This document shows positions 34,201 through 43,214 of a DNA stretch of 64,000 bases, piece by piece. The stretch is from CAZOOK01 sp964581385 (GTDB lineage Bacteria > Pseudomonadota > Gammaproteobacteria > Nevskiales > Nevskiaceae). The notes under the pieces are model-generated. The model was given only the letters and a program-made list of their open reading frames with translations, made no database searches and was not told the DNA's origin. Position 1 is the stretch's first letter. Each line of letters begins with the position of its first letter. The position numbers and the translations under genes are program-made. The stretch is taken from positions 124,001 to 188,000 of the forward strand of contig CAZOOK010000005.1 in assembly GCA_964581385.1 (NCBI GenBank), written 5' to 3'.

Positions 34201-35592
34201 ATGCTAACGCTTGTATTCGCCGCGCTCGTCGTGGCAACAGTAATCTGGCTTATATCGAGACGACCGGCCGCTGCACTCGCGGCTTTTCTTATTGTCTTCG
34301 CTCTGACAACACGGACGTTGTCACTGATCTATGTTGACCTTGCAGGCCCAATGTACGCCGTCGAGCTCGGAGACTACGTCGGCGGCGGACAGTCGATGCC
34401 GCTCTTTGCGTGCAGTGTGCTAACCCTTCTAATACCGCTGGCGTATTTATTCAGACCAGCATACCTGCAACAGCTGCGTAATCGCATCACTGCAAGCCCC
34501 CTCCCTTCAAAAAGGCGCATTGCGAATATCGCATTCATGGCCCTCTGCTTGTTCCTCATCGCCCTTTATCTTGATATGTTCCTGCGCGGTCCCATTCCAC
34601 TTATTTCGGGAATGGATCGCCTTGAATATAATAAATTATTCGCCGGTCCGCTTCACCCACTCGTTTTTGAGCATGGGTTCCTCTTCGCAGCGCCTATCGG
34701 TTGCTTGTTCGTTTACCCACGGCTTTCCGGCAAGGATTTCGATTTTCGATTCGTTGGCTTGCTAGTCGCATTTTTGTTGTACTTTGCACTGACCGGCAAT
34801 CGCTTCTCCGCTTTCTTCGCTTTTTCGAGTTTTTTTGTGTTGCCGCTAGCCGCAGTCCTCGCTTTACGCTCGGCACGCGCGTTACCACCACCGCCACGCC
34901 GCACATCTCGGTGGAAATCGATTCTTGTTTCCCGGTCAGGGCTTCACCTTGCACTTATTTCTGGAAGTGCCCTGATTCTGATGCTTCTGCTGAACTCATT
35001 TGTGACCGTGCGGGGTTACGACGATCCAACACAACAGTTTCAGCAACGGACACTTATACAACCGGTTGAACTGTGGTGGACCACCTGGAATGGCTTGGCA
35101 GATCGACTAAGCGACTCATTCGATGACACGTGGGACTACCTGTTCGTCAACGCCATCGATCCCAAGCGCAACACATCGATTCAGATGTTGATGGCCAGAA
35201 ACCTCGGCTACGACCGTGCTTCCGATCTAATTGACCTGGGTCAGCAATATGCAGGTGGATACCCGGAGGTCTTGTTTGAGTTGCTCGGTCCATGGTTTGC
35301 ATTACCGGTTGCGCTGGCCTTCGGAATTATCACCGCGATGTTGATCCGACTGATCGTCGAATCGGTCTGCCTCGGCAAATTCGCGACGGCTTTCTTCGCC
35401 CTTTATGTTTACGATCCTTTTTCCATTCTCTATATTGGCGGCATGCTCAACTTTCTGATCGCCTGGACCTTTTGGGCCAAGTGTGGAGTTCTTCTGCTTT
35501 TGTACATATTGGGGAGATATCGTGCCAGACGCGAGAAAACAAGGGAACGCCGGAGAGCTATCTCGGGAAATGCAGCGACGACCCTAGTCTAA
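34201..35592 (+). CDS. O-antigen/capsule polymerase-like membrane protein (Wzy type)
   Basis: 463 residues with ten or more hydrophobic helices and one long extracytoplasmic loop in the second half (about 270-350: TVRGYDDPTQQFQQRT, ARNLGYDRASDLIDLG). This topology is that of Wzy polymerases and related oligosaccharide repeat-unit polymerases. It follows the flippase and precedes the glycan-modifying genes, as in Wzx/Wzy loci. Sequence conservation in the family is low, so the call rests on topology and context. About 200 bases without genes precede it. Confidence 0.75.
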   Translation: MLTLVFAALVVATVIWLISRRPAAALAAFLIVFALTTRTLSLIYVDLAGPMYAVELGDYVGGGQSMPLFACSVLTLLIPLAYLFRPAYLQQLRNRITASPLPSKRRIANIAFMALCLFLIALYLDMFLRGPIPLISGMDRLEYNKLFAGPLHPLVFEHGFLFAAPIGCLFVYPRLSGKDFDFRFVGLLVAFLLYFALTGNRFSAFFAFSSFFVLPLAAVLALRSARALPPPPRRTSRWKSILVSRSGLHLALISGSALILMLLLNSFVTVRGYDDPTQQFQQRTLIQPVELWWTTWNGLADRLSDSFDDTWDYLFVNAIDPKRNTSIQMLMARNLGYDRASDLIDLGQQYAGGYPEVLFELLGPWFALPVALAFGIITAMLIRLIVESVCLGKFATAFFALYVYDPFSILYIGGMLNFLIAWTFWAKCGVLLLLYILGRYRARREKTRERRRAISGNAATTLV

Positions 35593-35593
35593 G

Positions 35594-35839
35594 TTGGCGG
35601 GAACCAGCGCCTTCGGCATTTATCAATGGCTGCGTTCGCATCTGTCTGGAACTGGCCGCGATAGAGCCGGTGTCTCGGGTTCGCTGCGTACCAAAGTGCG
35701 AGGAGCGGACATCCTGGCGCGGAATCCGGCAAGGGGGCCGACGCTCCAGAGAGCATGGGGTATCGTTACCAAAGACACAACGATCTGTGAAACCAAACTC
35801 CACGAAACCCACACCCGAAAGGTGGTAGAAACAGCATGA
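35594..35839 (+). CDS. possible small ORF before the methyltransferase
   Basis: An 81-codon frame from a TTG fills the 243-base gap, and its TGA overlaps the methyltransferase ATG (ATGA). The product is basic and rich in Arg and Thr with no known domain and no clear RBS. Two other frames across the gap are also open, so chance is quite possible. Listed because nothing else explains the gap. Confidence 0.2.
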   Translation: MAGTSAFGIYQWLRSHLSGTGRDRAGVSGSLRTKVRGADILARNPARGPTLQRAWGIVTKDTTICETKLHETHTRKVVETA

Positions 35840-36702
35840 ACTGGAAGCTCAAGTGTCTAGCGTTTCACGTCCTGAACCGCGTTCCATTTTCGCGCCAGCT
35901 ACACATCGCTTTCCAGCGTCATCTCACCGGGCGTTATTTCCAAAAGCTGAGTCCGACAACCCTGGCGACGTACAATTACCACGTCGACAACTTCAGGAAG
36001 CTGCCACCCGACGCGTGTGCGCTGGAATTCGGCGCTGGGCGCAACCTTCTGACCCCGCTGTTGCTCAGCGCCGCTGGAGCGAAGTGTGTTTACGCGTTCG
36101 ACTTAGAGCGGCTTGCGACAGCGGAGCAAGTCAACGACATCATCACTCAGTTGCGAACCATGGTGCCCGGGTCCTGGCCATCTATCGCCTTATTGGACGA
36201 CCTCGGGCCTCCGTATCGCATCGAGTACCGAGCACCTGGCGACGCTCGCGCCACTGGACTGCCAGACCGAAGCATTGATTTCATCTATTCCACATCGACG
36301 CTCGAGCATATCCCTGAAGAGAGCATCAATGCCATCTTGATGGAGTGCACGCGGATCGCCACATCCCAGGCGCTTTTTAGCTTCATCGTCGACTACCACG
36401 ACCATTACGGCACAGCGGATCCAGCAATCGGTCGTTTCCATTTTTATCGTCACACAGACACCGAATGGCGGAAATTCAATCCACCCAATCACTACCAGAA
36501 CCGACTTCGGCACAGTGACCACGAACGCATCTTCGAGCAGATCGGTCTACAGACGGTGGCAGCCAAGCGCCTGATCCCGCCGTGGGCAGAGGATGAGCTT
36601 GCTCATACACGAATCCACCCAGTGTTCAGCCGTTACACGCGTGAGGATATGCTTACGTCGAACGGCCACTTCTTGCTGCGGACTGCGCCCTGCTCAATAT
36701 GA
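35836..36702 (+). CDS. class I SAM-dependent methyltransferase
   Basis: 288 residues. Motif I is ALEFGAGRNLLTPLLL (Glu64-Gly68) and the acidic residue after strand 2 is in YAFDLERLA. A post-I region SIDFIYSTSTLEHIPEESI is typical of Methyltransf_11/31 enzymes acting on small molecules or sugars. It overlaps the next gene by 4 bases. The place in the polysaccharide cluster suggests O-methylation of a sugar. Acceptor not predictable. Confidence 0.85.
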   Translation: MNWKLKCLAFHVLNRVPFSRQLHIAFQRHLTGRYFQKLSPTTLATYNYHVDNFRKLPPDACALEFGAGRNLLTPLLLSAAGAKCVYAFDLERLATAEQVNDIITQLRTMVPGSWPSIALLDDLGPPYRIEYRAPGDARATGLPDRSIDFIYSTSTLEHIPEESINAILMECTRIATSQALFSFIVDYHDHYGTADPAIGRFHFYRHTDTEWRKFNPPNHYQNRLRHSDHERIFEQIGLQTVAAKRLIPPWAEDELAHTRIHPVFSRYTREDMLTSNGHFLLRTAPCSI

Positions 36703-38069
36703 ACCGTTTCCTGATCACTACCCTCGCCGAATACCAGACCCGTTTTTGGCTTCCCGTGGGCCTGAAACTTCGCGAGCTCGGTCGGCCAGTCGCCTTTTTG
36801 TCATTCGATGACCGGAGTACCGAGATGCTTGAGGCGGCGGGCTTCAAGGTTTTCGCGGCCACAGATACGAGCCAGGCCCCTGGGGGCAACGACCCAGCAG
36901 CCGACGCGTTGTTCCAACGCTTTGGACTGTCGAACCTCAATTTCTGGGTCGCACACGAGCGCTTCGCCTTCGGTACATGCGACTCGGTTGCGATGCGACA
37001 CAAGCTCGCGGCCGCACTACTCGCCGCCGACAGAGCCTGCCGGGAATGGGCTCACGGGGAGCGGACCATAATGGTCCAGGAACTCGGCGGATTTCTATCA
37101 GTGGTGGGCAGCTTCTTCGCAGCACGCCATCATGGCCTCGACAACTGGTTTATTGAACCGAGTTTCTTCCGCGGCCGCGTGTTCTTCCTGCGCAACAGCT
37201 TTGCCGCCATCCGTATCGAACATGCGCCAGACGGATCCGTACCCCCGGACGTCGACCGCTATCTCGACGACACTCTTAGCAAAGGAGCAATCGTCGTGCC
37301 GCTCAAAGATCGCCACCAATACACCACCGCTCGGAGGAAGATCGTCAACTGGCGCAATGCCCGCCGGCTGACAGAGAAGTTGGCCGACAAACATCTGCAC
37401 GGCAAAAAGCAAGAGTTCGGCCACATCGGAAGCCACGTCGCGGTTCATGCGCGCATGCTGCTCAACAGCCATCGTTTGCGGAATCACTACACGCCGCTGG
37501 AAACTTGCAAGCGTTACGTGTACTACCCGCTGCATGTTCCAGGAGATATGGCGTTGACGCTGCGCACACCGCATCTCCTCGACCAACTCGCGTTGATCGA
37601 CTACATCTGCCGTTCAGTTCCACATACACACCGCGTGGTCATCAAGGAGCATCCGGCAATGGTCGGTGCGGTGGACGCGAGGCGGTTAATCGATCTGCTG
37701 CGCCGGTATGACAATCTATCGCTGCTGCCACCCACCACGAACAACTACAAAGTACTGGCCGGCGCGGACGCAGTGATCTCGGTCAACTCCAAGAGCGGTG
37801 CCGAAGCTGGCTTGGTCGGCAAGCCGGTACTCGTGCTCGGCGACGCGTTCTATCGCGATTCACCATTCACCACTCCGCTCGACCGGCTTCAGGATCTGTC
37901 CCAGCGCTTGGCCGAGGTTCTCGACGAACGCTACCGCGGACCGGGCAATGAGGCCGTACGGGCGTACTTCGCAAGCGTTTGGAAGCAAACCGTACCTGGC
38001 GAACTTTACGTTCCCGATACCGACAATGTGTCGATCTTCACCCATTCCATGCTCGTTGCTACGGAATAA
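36699..38069 (+). CDS. capsule polysaccharide biosynthesis protein, KpsS/KpsC-like GT-B
   Basis: 456 residues. It begins MNRFLITTLAEYQTRFWLPV and contains YVYYPLHVPGDMALTL, HRVVIKEHPAMVG, NLSLLPPTTNNYKV and AVISVNSKSGAEAGLVGKPV, the pattern of the Capsule_synth family. The HP motif and the later SxSGxExG motif line the CMP-sugar site in Kdo and sialic-acid transferases of this superfamily. Together with two CMP-nonulosonate synthetases nearby, this makes it a strong candidate for the nonulosonate transferase; that is inference. It overlaps the methyltransferase by 4 bases. Confidence 0.78.
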   Translation: MNRFLITTLAEYQTRFWLPVGLKLRELGRPVAFLSFDDRSTEMLEAAGFKVFAATDTSQAPGGNDPAADALFQRFGLSNLNFWVAHERFAFGTCDSVAMRHKLAAALLAADRACREWAHGERTIMVQELGGFLSVVGSFFAARHHGLDNWFIEPSFFRGRVFFLRNSFAAIRIEHAPDGSVPPDVDRYLDDTLSKGAIVVPLKDRHQYTTARRKIVNWRNARRLTEKLADKHLHGKKQEFGHIGSHVAVHARMLLNSHRLRNHYTPLETCKRYVYYPLHVPGDMALTLRTPHLLDQLALIDYICRSVPHTHRVVIKEHPAMVGAVDARRLIDLLRRYDNLSLLPPTTNNYKVLAGADAVISVNSKSGAEAGLVGKPVLVLGDAFYRDSPFTTPLDRLQDLSQRLAEVLDERYRGPGNEAVRAYFASVWKQTVPGELYVPDTDNVSIFTHSMLVATE

Positions 38070-38088
38070 GGTCTGGAGACGATTCGTC

Positions 38089-38844
38089 ATGAACAACGAA
38101 CTTGTTTCGATCATAACACCGGCTTTTCGCGTGGCGCCAGTCATTGGCGAAACCATTCAGTCAGTCATCGCCCAGACCCACGCAAATTGGGAAATGCTGA
38201 TCGCGGACGATTGTTCCCCGGATGACACCCGCGAAACTGTGCGTCAATGGACGACAAACGACTCTCGGATACGACTCATCGCGCTGGAACAAAATGGCGG
38301 TCCCGCGGCCGCTCGCAATGCCGCTTTGGCGGAAGCACATGGCCGTTGGATCGCATTTCTCGACAGCGACGATCTGTGGTTACCAACAAAACTGGAAAAA
38401 CAAATCGAGTTCCACAAAAAAAGCGGCGCGAAGCTTACTATGACAGGTTTTCGGCGGATATCGGCGGACGGCAGAACAATGGGGCGGTACATTGACGTTC
38501 CTCATCGACTCGACTATCGCGGCTTGCTGGGCAATACCGCCATTGCCACATCGAGTGTTCTGATCGATAGCGAACTCGCCGGTCCGGTCCGGATGAAAAA
38601 AACATATTATGATGATTTCGCGTGCTGGTTATCCCTGTTGAAGGGGGGTGGTTATGCACTGGGATTGCAAGAAGATCTAATGCGTTATCGTGTTATGGGC
38701 AAATCGGTATCTCGCAATAAGAGAAACTCCGCATTGCAAGTCTGGCGGGCCTATCGTGAAATCGAGAAGTTGAACGTGGCAACCTCGCTCTGGTATTTTG
38801 GACAATATGCGATTCGGGGGCTACTGAAGTATCAAAATTTCTGA
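38089..38844 (+). CDS. glycosyltransferase family 2
   Basis: 251 residues from ATG 38089, preceded by GGTCTGGAGAC. The GT-A start SIITPAFRVAPVIGETIQSV is followed by ADDCSPDDT, NGGPAAARNAAL, and the DXD-like FLDSDDLWLP at about 90. The C-terminal end (YWFG-like ALQVWRAYREIEKLNVATSLWYFGQYA) is typical of GT2 enzymes in O-antigen loci such as the SpsA/WbbD-like group. A longer ORF reaches back into the previous gene and is not used. Inverting transferase; donor and acceptor unknown. Confidence 0.9.
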   Translation: MNNELVSIITPAFRVAPVIGETIQSVIAQTHANWEMLIADDCSPDDTRETVRQWTTNDSRIRLIALEQNGGPAAARNAALAEAHGRWIAFLDSDDLWLPTKLEKQIEFHKKSGAKLTMTGFRRISADGRTMGRYIDVPHRLDYRGLLGNTAIATSSVLIDSELAGPVRMKKTYYDDFACWLSLLKGGGYALGLQEDLMRYRVMGKSVSRNKRNSALQVWRAYREIEKLNVATSLWYFGQYAIRGLLKYQNF

Positions 38845-38995
38845 TTTGATGTTGGTGATAAAGCATCGTATCCGCTTATCAGACTGCCCGATCCAATCGG
38901 AGCGGAGTACGAAAGAAGTAATCCTGATTTCGCGGTTTGCTCTGCGTACCTCGTCCCTGATTTACCATTAGAGCTACTTAAAAGAACGCTCCCAA

Positions 38996-40546
38996 ATGCT
39001 TGGGCAAGTAAAATTCGCTGTTACCGGAGCCACGGGCTTCGTTGGTCGCCATTTGGTTAGAAAACTCCAGATTTCCGGACATAGTGTTACTTGTCTGTCT
39101 CGTCAGTCTAGTGCCCTTCCTAGGGCCCTTCAGGGAGTACAGCACCGGCAGCTGGATAACTATCTGAACATTGATACGTTGACCCGAGCTCTGGCCGGCG
39201 TAGACGTCGTCGTTCATCTCGCGGCTCGCGCCCACGTTTTGGAGAAGACGGCGGTATCAGACGAGGACGCGTTTAAGGTCGCCAATGTAGAAAGTGCAGT
39301 AGCTGTGGCACGCGCGGCGCGTACGGCACGTGCAAGGCGCTTCGTTCTAATCAGTTCCATTGGTGTAAACGGTGATTGCACAAATGGTATTCCTTTCACA
39401 GAAAATGACGAACCGCGACCTCAAGAGCTTTATGCGGTCAGCAAGTGGCGCGCGGAACAGAAGATCAGGAGCGAGCTCGCGGACGGCCCCACTGATTTCG
39501 TGATACTCCGGCCAACACTGGTCTACGGCAGCGAGTGTCCTGGTAACTTCCGATTGCTTCTGAATCTGGTCTACCATCTTCCGCTTGTACCCTTGGGCGC
39601 CTTACATCGACCGCGAAGCCTGATTCACGTCGAGAACCTGTGCGACGCTATCATCAAAGCTTCGGTTCAACCTGCGGTGTCCCGCCAAACATTCGTTCTT
39701 TCTGACGGGTTGAATTTCAGTATTGCCGAAGTGGCGCGAACGCTAAGTCACGCTTTCGGAAAAGACCCAAAATGCGTGATTCCGATACCAGAAGCAATTT
39801 TGAGATCAGCAGCTTGCCTTATTGGGAAAAGCGATTCGGCGCACAAACTTCTAGCAGAATTGGCTGTCGACAGCTCCGCATTTCAGAAGGTGGCTGGCTG
39901 GACTCCACCCATCGAACCCGTTCTGGGCCTTGAAGAGACCGCGAGATGGTTTGCAAGTCGAGAAAAAGATCGTTCTAGTGAAAAGATGAAACGCATTTTT
40001 GATTTGTCTTTGGCGATTTATTCGGTTGCACTACTGGCATTGCCAATTGTGGTCATTTTTCTGTTGGTTCGGCTGTCGTCCCCAGGGCCGGCGCTCTACT
40101 GGTCCGATAGGGTCGGAAAGAACAACCGAGTGTTCAGGATGCCAAAGTTCCGAAGCATGCGCGTCGGAACGCCTGCTCTTGCTACGCATTTGCTAAAAGA
40201 TCCAGATGCCTACGTAACCCCAATCGGTTTTTTCCTGCGGAAATCCAGCCTGGACGAGTTGCCACAGTTGTGGAGCATTCTGGTGGGCGACATGAGCTTT
40301 GTTGGGCCGCGTCCAGCTTTATTCAACCAAGATGACTTGATTGCGCTTCGTTCACAGCATGGTGCGCATAAACTTACGCCTGGTCTAACCGGTTGGGCAC
40401 AGGTAAACGGTCGAGATGAACTGCCCCTACTAGAAAAAGTGAAACTGGACAGCGAGTACCTACGCCGCCGTTCGCTGTGGTTTGACATCCGCATCCTTTG
40501 GCTAACCTTCGTGAAAGTATTACGACAGGAGGGGGTGTCGCACTAA
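38996..40546 (+). CDS. fusion: NAD-dependent sugar epimerase - PglC/WcaJ-type phosphoglycosyltransferase
   Basis: 516 residues. Residues 1-320 form an extended SDR (VTGATGFVGRHLVRKL, LISSIGVNGD, Tyr-Xaa3-Lys in LYAVSKWRAEQ), like GalE/WbpP-type UDP-HexNAc 4-epimerases. From 331 a 186-residue monotopic phosphoglycosyltransferase follows: a hydrophobic re-entrant helix, SSPGPALYWSDRVGKN, MPKFRSMRVG and SSLDELPQLWSILVGDMSFV with the catalytic Asp-Glu pair. The C-terminal part starts the repeat unit on undecaprenyl phosphate with a sugar that the N-terminal part may supply. Start at ATG 38996. No frameshift is visible at the join. Confidence 0.9.
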   Translation: MLGQVKFAVTGATGFVGRHLVRKLQISGHSVTCLSRQSSALPRALQGVQHRQLDNYLNIDTLTRALAGVDVVVHLAARAHVLEKTAVSDEDAFKVANVESAVAVARAARTARARRFVLISSIGVNGDCTNGIPFTENDEPRPQELYAVSKWRAEQKIRSELADGPTDFVILRPTLVYGSECPGNFRLLLNLVYHLPLVPLGALHRPRSLIHVENLCDAIIKASVQPAVSRQTFVLSDGLNFSIAEVARTLSHAFGKDPKCVIPIPEAILRSAACLIGKSDSAHKLLAELAVDSSAFQKVAGWTPPIEPVLGLEETARWFASREKDRSSEKMKRIFDLSLAIYSVALLALPIVVIFLLVRLSSPGPALYWSDRVGKNNRVFRMPKFRSMRVGTPALATHLLKDPDAYVTPIGFFLRKSSLDELPQLWSILVGDMSFVGPRPALFNQDDLIALRSQHGAHKLTPGLTGWAQVNGRDELPLLEKVKLDSEYLRRRSLWFDIRILWLTFVKVLRQEGVSH

Positions 40547-40752
40547 CCCGAACGCGTCACCAAAGCAGTACGGCGGATTCGCTATAACCCAATAGCATTC
40601 GGTTGTCGAAGGAGGCTGATCGCAAAAAACTGTAACGCCCGGCAGCCAAGCGCGAGGCGGCCGGCTACTTGGTTCAAGAACATGGCGCCTGCACCCGGGC
40701 CGGCTTCCGCTAGTCGGTGGCAAGCCGGGTCCGCTTGGCAGCCGGGTAAGCG

Positions 40753-41793
40753 TCACGCGCGCGCGCGCGCCAGCCTATGGCCGAGTTCAATCATCGGCCG
40801 CTCAACGAAGGTGGCGGAGAGATGGGCGAGCAGGAAGGACAGGGGCAGGACGGTCAGGAGGATGGCCACCTTAGTGATGTCGGAACCCACCTCGGCGGCG
40901 GCCTTGGCGCATACTAGGGCGACGATCGAATGCAGTAGATAGAGCGAATAGCTGATCCGCCCCATCCAGGTCATGACCGGTCCCGACAGCGCGGCTTTGA
41001 ACCGGAAGGCTGCCAGGAACAGACCGATGCCGAGATAGACCCCAACGAAGTCGGAGATCGGTCGGTCCGGCCGGCCGCCGTGGGCATAGCCGAGCAAGCC
41101 GACGAGCGTGACCATAATGAGGATGCCAGCCAGGGCCAGCGGCAACCGACGGCGAACTACAGGGTCGTCTTCCAACCAAGCGAACCGGCAGACGGTGCCG
41201 AAGACCATTATGCTCAGGTAGCCGAGTAGGCCGAGCGGCGGCTTGATCGGGAAATCGATGAAGTGGAGGACGGCGACCAGGCTGGCCCCTATCGCTAGCA
41301 GCCCCATGCCTAGCATCACAGTGACCCCACTTCCCAACCAGCCCACGGCGAAGGTGCCGGCGCAGAGGGCATAGAAGACTAGTTCGTAGAACAGGGTCCA
41401 ATAGACGCCGATGACATCAGGCTGGCCCGCGACTGCCTGGGCCATGGTGATGTTGGCGAGCACTTGCTTAGCCGGGAACACCATCCCGAAAGCGCCCGCT
41501 ATTGCCAGGAAGAGGGCCAGCGACAGCCAATAGGCAGGATAGAGTCGGAAAAACCGTGACAGGGCGAAATGGCGCAGGGCGTGAGGCGCGCGCAGGCTGA
41601 AGGGAATGACGAAACCGCTGACGCAGAAGAAGGCTACCACCCCGATGCGACCGAAGCCAACATAGTCCAGGGTCCGATCGAGCCAGGGCGCCTTGGTCGC
41701 GGCGAAGATCTGCTCGGCCATGTGGCTGACCAGGACCAAGCTGGCCGCCACGCCACGCAACCCGTCCAAGTAGCTGATCCGTTGCGACGCCAT
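40753..41793 (-). CDS. acyltransferase 3 family membrane protein (GC-rich copy)
   Basis: 346 residues from ATG 41793, preceded by GGGAGAGG. It starts RISYLDGLRGVAASLVLVSH, the acyltransferase-3/OafA signature, and has about ten hydrophobic helices with GRIGVVAFFCVSGFVIP. Such proteins add O-acetyl or other acyl groups to sugars of surface glycans. It is opposite in strand to the polysaccharide genes around it, and its GC content is much higher than that of the neighbouring acyltransferase. An ORF extension to 41913 has no family similarity. A CG-dinucleotide run occurs at its C-terminal codons. Confidence 0.88.
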   Translation of the reverse strand: MASQRISYLDGLRGVAASLVLVSHMAEQIFAATKAPWLDRTLDYVGFGRIGVVAFFCVSGFVIPFSLRAPHALRHFALSRFFRLYPAYWLSLALFLAIAGAFGMVFPAKQVLANITMAQAVAGQPDVIGVYWTLFYELVFYALCAGTFAVGWLGSGVTVMLGMGLLAIGASLVAVLHFIDFPIKPPLGLLGYLSIMVFGTVCRFAWLEDDPVVRRRLPLALAGILIMVTLVGLLGYAHGGRPDRPISDFVGVYLGIGLFLAAFRFKAALSGPVMTWMGRISYSLYLLHSIVALVCAKAAAEVGSDITKVAILLTVLPLSFLLAHLSATFVERPMIELGHRLARARA

Positions 41794-42089
41794 GGCCTCT
41801 CCCGTAGTAGCTAGGCGCCGCGACGCGTCAAGCCGCCGAGGATGCGCAGCAGCATTGCTCGCTCCTCGCGGCGGGGCGACTTCGACATCCCCATTCTGGC
41901 TCTCAGAAGCCAAATGAGCGGAGGGTCTATGTTATTCGTTAATACCGGCAAGTTGTGGATTCCGGAAGGCCCTAGTCAACTAAACTCCGTGGACGCATAC
42001 ATTAGCAATGTGGCATGGCCTCGATGGTTGATATTTCGAGTGGCGGCATCAGCTCCACCTTTCTTAAGCCACAGCTTTCTTAATCGCTT

Positions 42090-43214
42090 CTATGGCAGAC
42101 CTGTCCGTCGCACCCTTTCGCGCAATCTCAGAAGCGGTCGCTCGCTGATGGTCGCCAGGCTCATTGCCAAAAAGACACCGGCGATCGGAACAAAGAATAT
42201 ATTCAAAATTGAGTACGGGAGGTATTTTTGAGCGAAATAGACGGCGCATAAATGACAAAGGTAAACCAAGTAGGACAATTCTCCAGCGGCCTGATCCAAA
42301 CGAATAAAGCGCTCCGGAATCGGGAGGAAAAGTAGAACCGCCAGCAATCCAACGAGAATGAAGAACACGGCCGGCCCCAGCCACTGAAAGGAGTCCCAGC
42401 TTTCCACCACAGTAGGAAGATTCACCATGTATTTGGGGTAAATTAGTGCTTGCATCGCACCGAGAAGTAGGGCAACGCTGCCAAGGCCGTACCAAATATG
42501 CACCATGTGAGTTTTTTGCTTGCCAAAAAGAAGGGAGAGGCATATTCCGACAACAAATAGTGGAATGAAAGCTGCATAGTAGGATGCTGCATGTAAATCC
42601 AATAGGATGGTAAGAACGGCATTGGCCGTCAGAGCGAGGACGCATGCCCACCAAATGGAAAGGGTTGTCATTTGTTGAGCAAATGTTGCTGCGGACAAAA
42701 TAAAAAACACACACGCGTAAAACGTAAACTCTACCCTGACCGCCCAAACAATGCTTATGAAATCTGTTCGCCGACCATTCGTAAAGAAGTGATCGAAAAT
42801 GCCAGCAAAGGGAAAAATTGAAAACGCATTCTCGAAAAGATTAGGGACCTGCATTGCCGTTTGTGGCAAAGGTTGACCAAAAGGCGGGAGCGCAACAACC
42901 ACAATTGTCATTAACAAACAGAGTAAATATTGCGGATAGAGGCGCAGCAATCGATTGACCATATATGCCACAGGCCGACCGACGTAGAACTGTCGTGCCG
43001 CTTCAGTTATCACAAAGCCGGACAGAACAAAAAAGACAAAGACCGCCATCGTTCCATAACGTGAACCAGTCGCAATCCAGCCCTTGATAGGTGCAACATC
43101 ACTTGCATGCCAAATCGCTACAATGACGGCGAGGGCAAGGCGAAGTAGCCCGAATGAGGTGTGTGTTTTGGTTTTCTGCACTCTGGATTCAATTTGATCA
43201 GGCGATGCGCTCAT
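42090..43214 (-). CDS. acyltransferase 3 family membrane protein (AT-rich copy)
   Basis: 374 residues with about ten transmembrane segments. Family features are FGLLRLALAVIVAIWHASD, GTMAVFVFFVLSGFVITEAA and RLLRLYPQYLLCLL. The base composition is clearly lower in GC than in the flanking genes, which suggests separate transfer. Probable role is O-acylation of the surface polysaccharide. It and the GC-rich copy at 41 kb are the only minus-strand genes in the middle of the polysaccharide locus. Confidence 0.88.
   Translation of the reverse strand: MSASPDQIESRVQKTKTHTSFGLLRLALAVIVAIWHASDVAPIKGWIATGSRYGTMAVFVFFVLSGFVITEAARQFYVGRPVAYMVNRLLRLYPQYLLCLLMTIVVVALPPFGQPLPQTAMQVPNLFENAFSIFPFAGIFDHFFTNGRRTDFISIVWAVRVEFTFYACVFFILSAATFAQQMTTLSIWWACVLALTANAVLTILLDLHAASYYAAFIPLFVVGICLSLLFGKQKTHMVHIWYGLGSVALLLGAMQALIYPKYMVNLPTVVESWDSFQWLGPAVFFILVGLLAVLLFLPIPERFIRLDQAAGELSYLVYLCHLCAVYFAQKYLPYSILNIFFVPIAGVFLAMSLATISERPLLRLRERVRRTGLP

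Noticed and set aside
40758..40770. CG-dinucleotide run as possible repeat element
   Set aside because: It encodes the Arg-Ala-rich C-terminus of the acyltransferase and is too short to be a distinct element.
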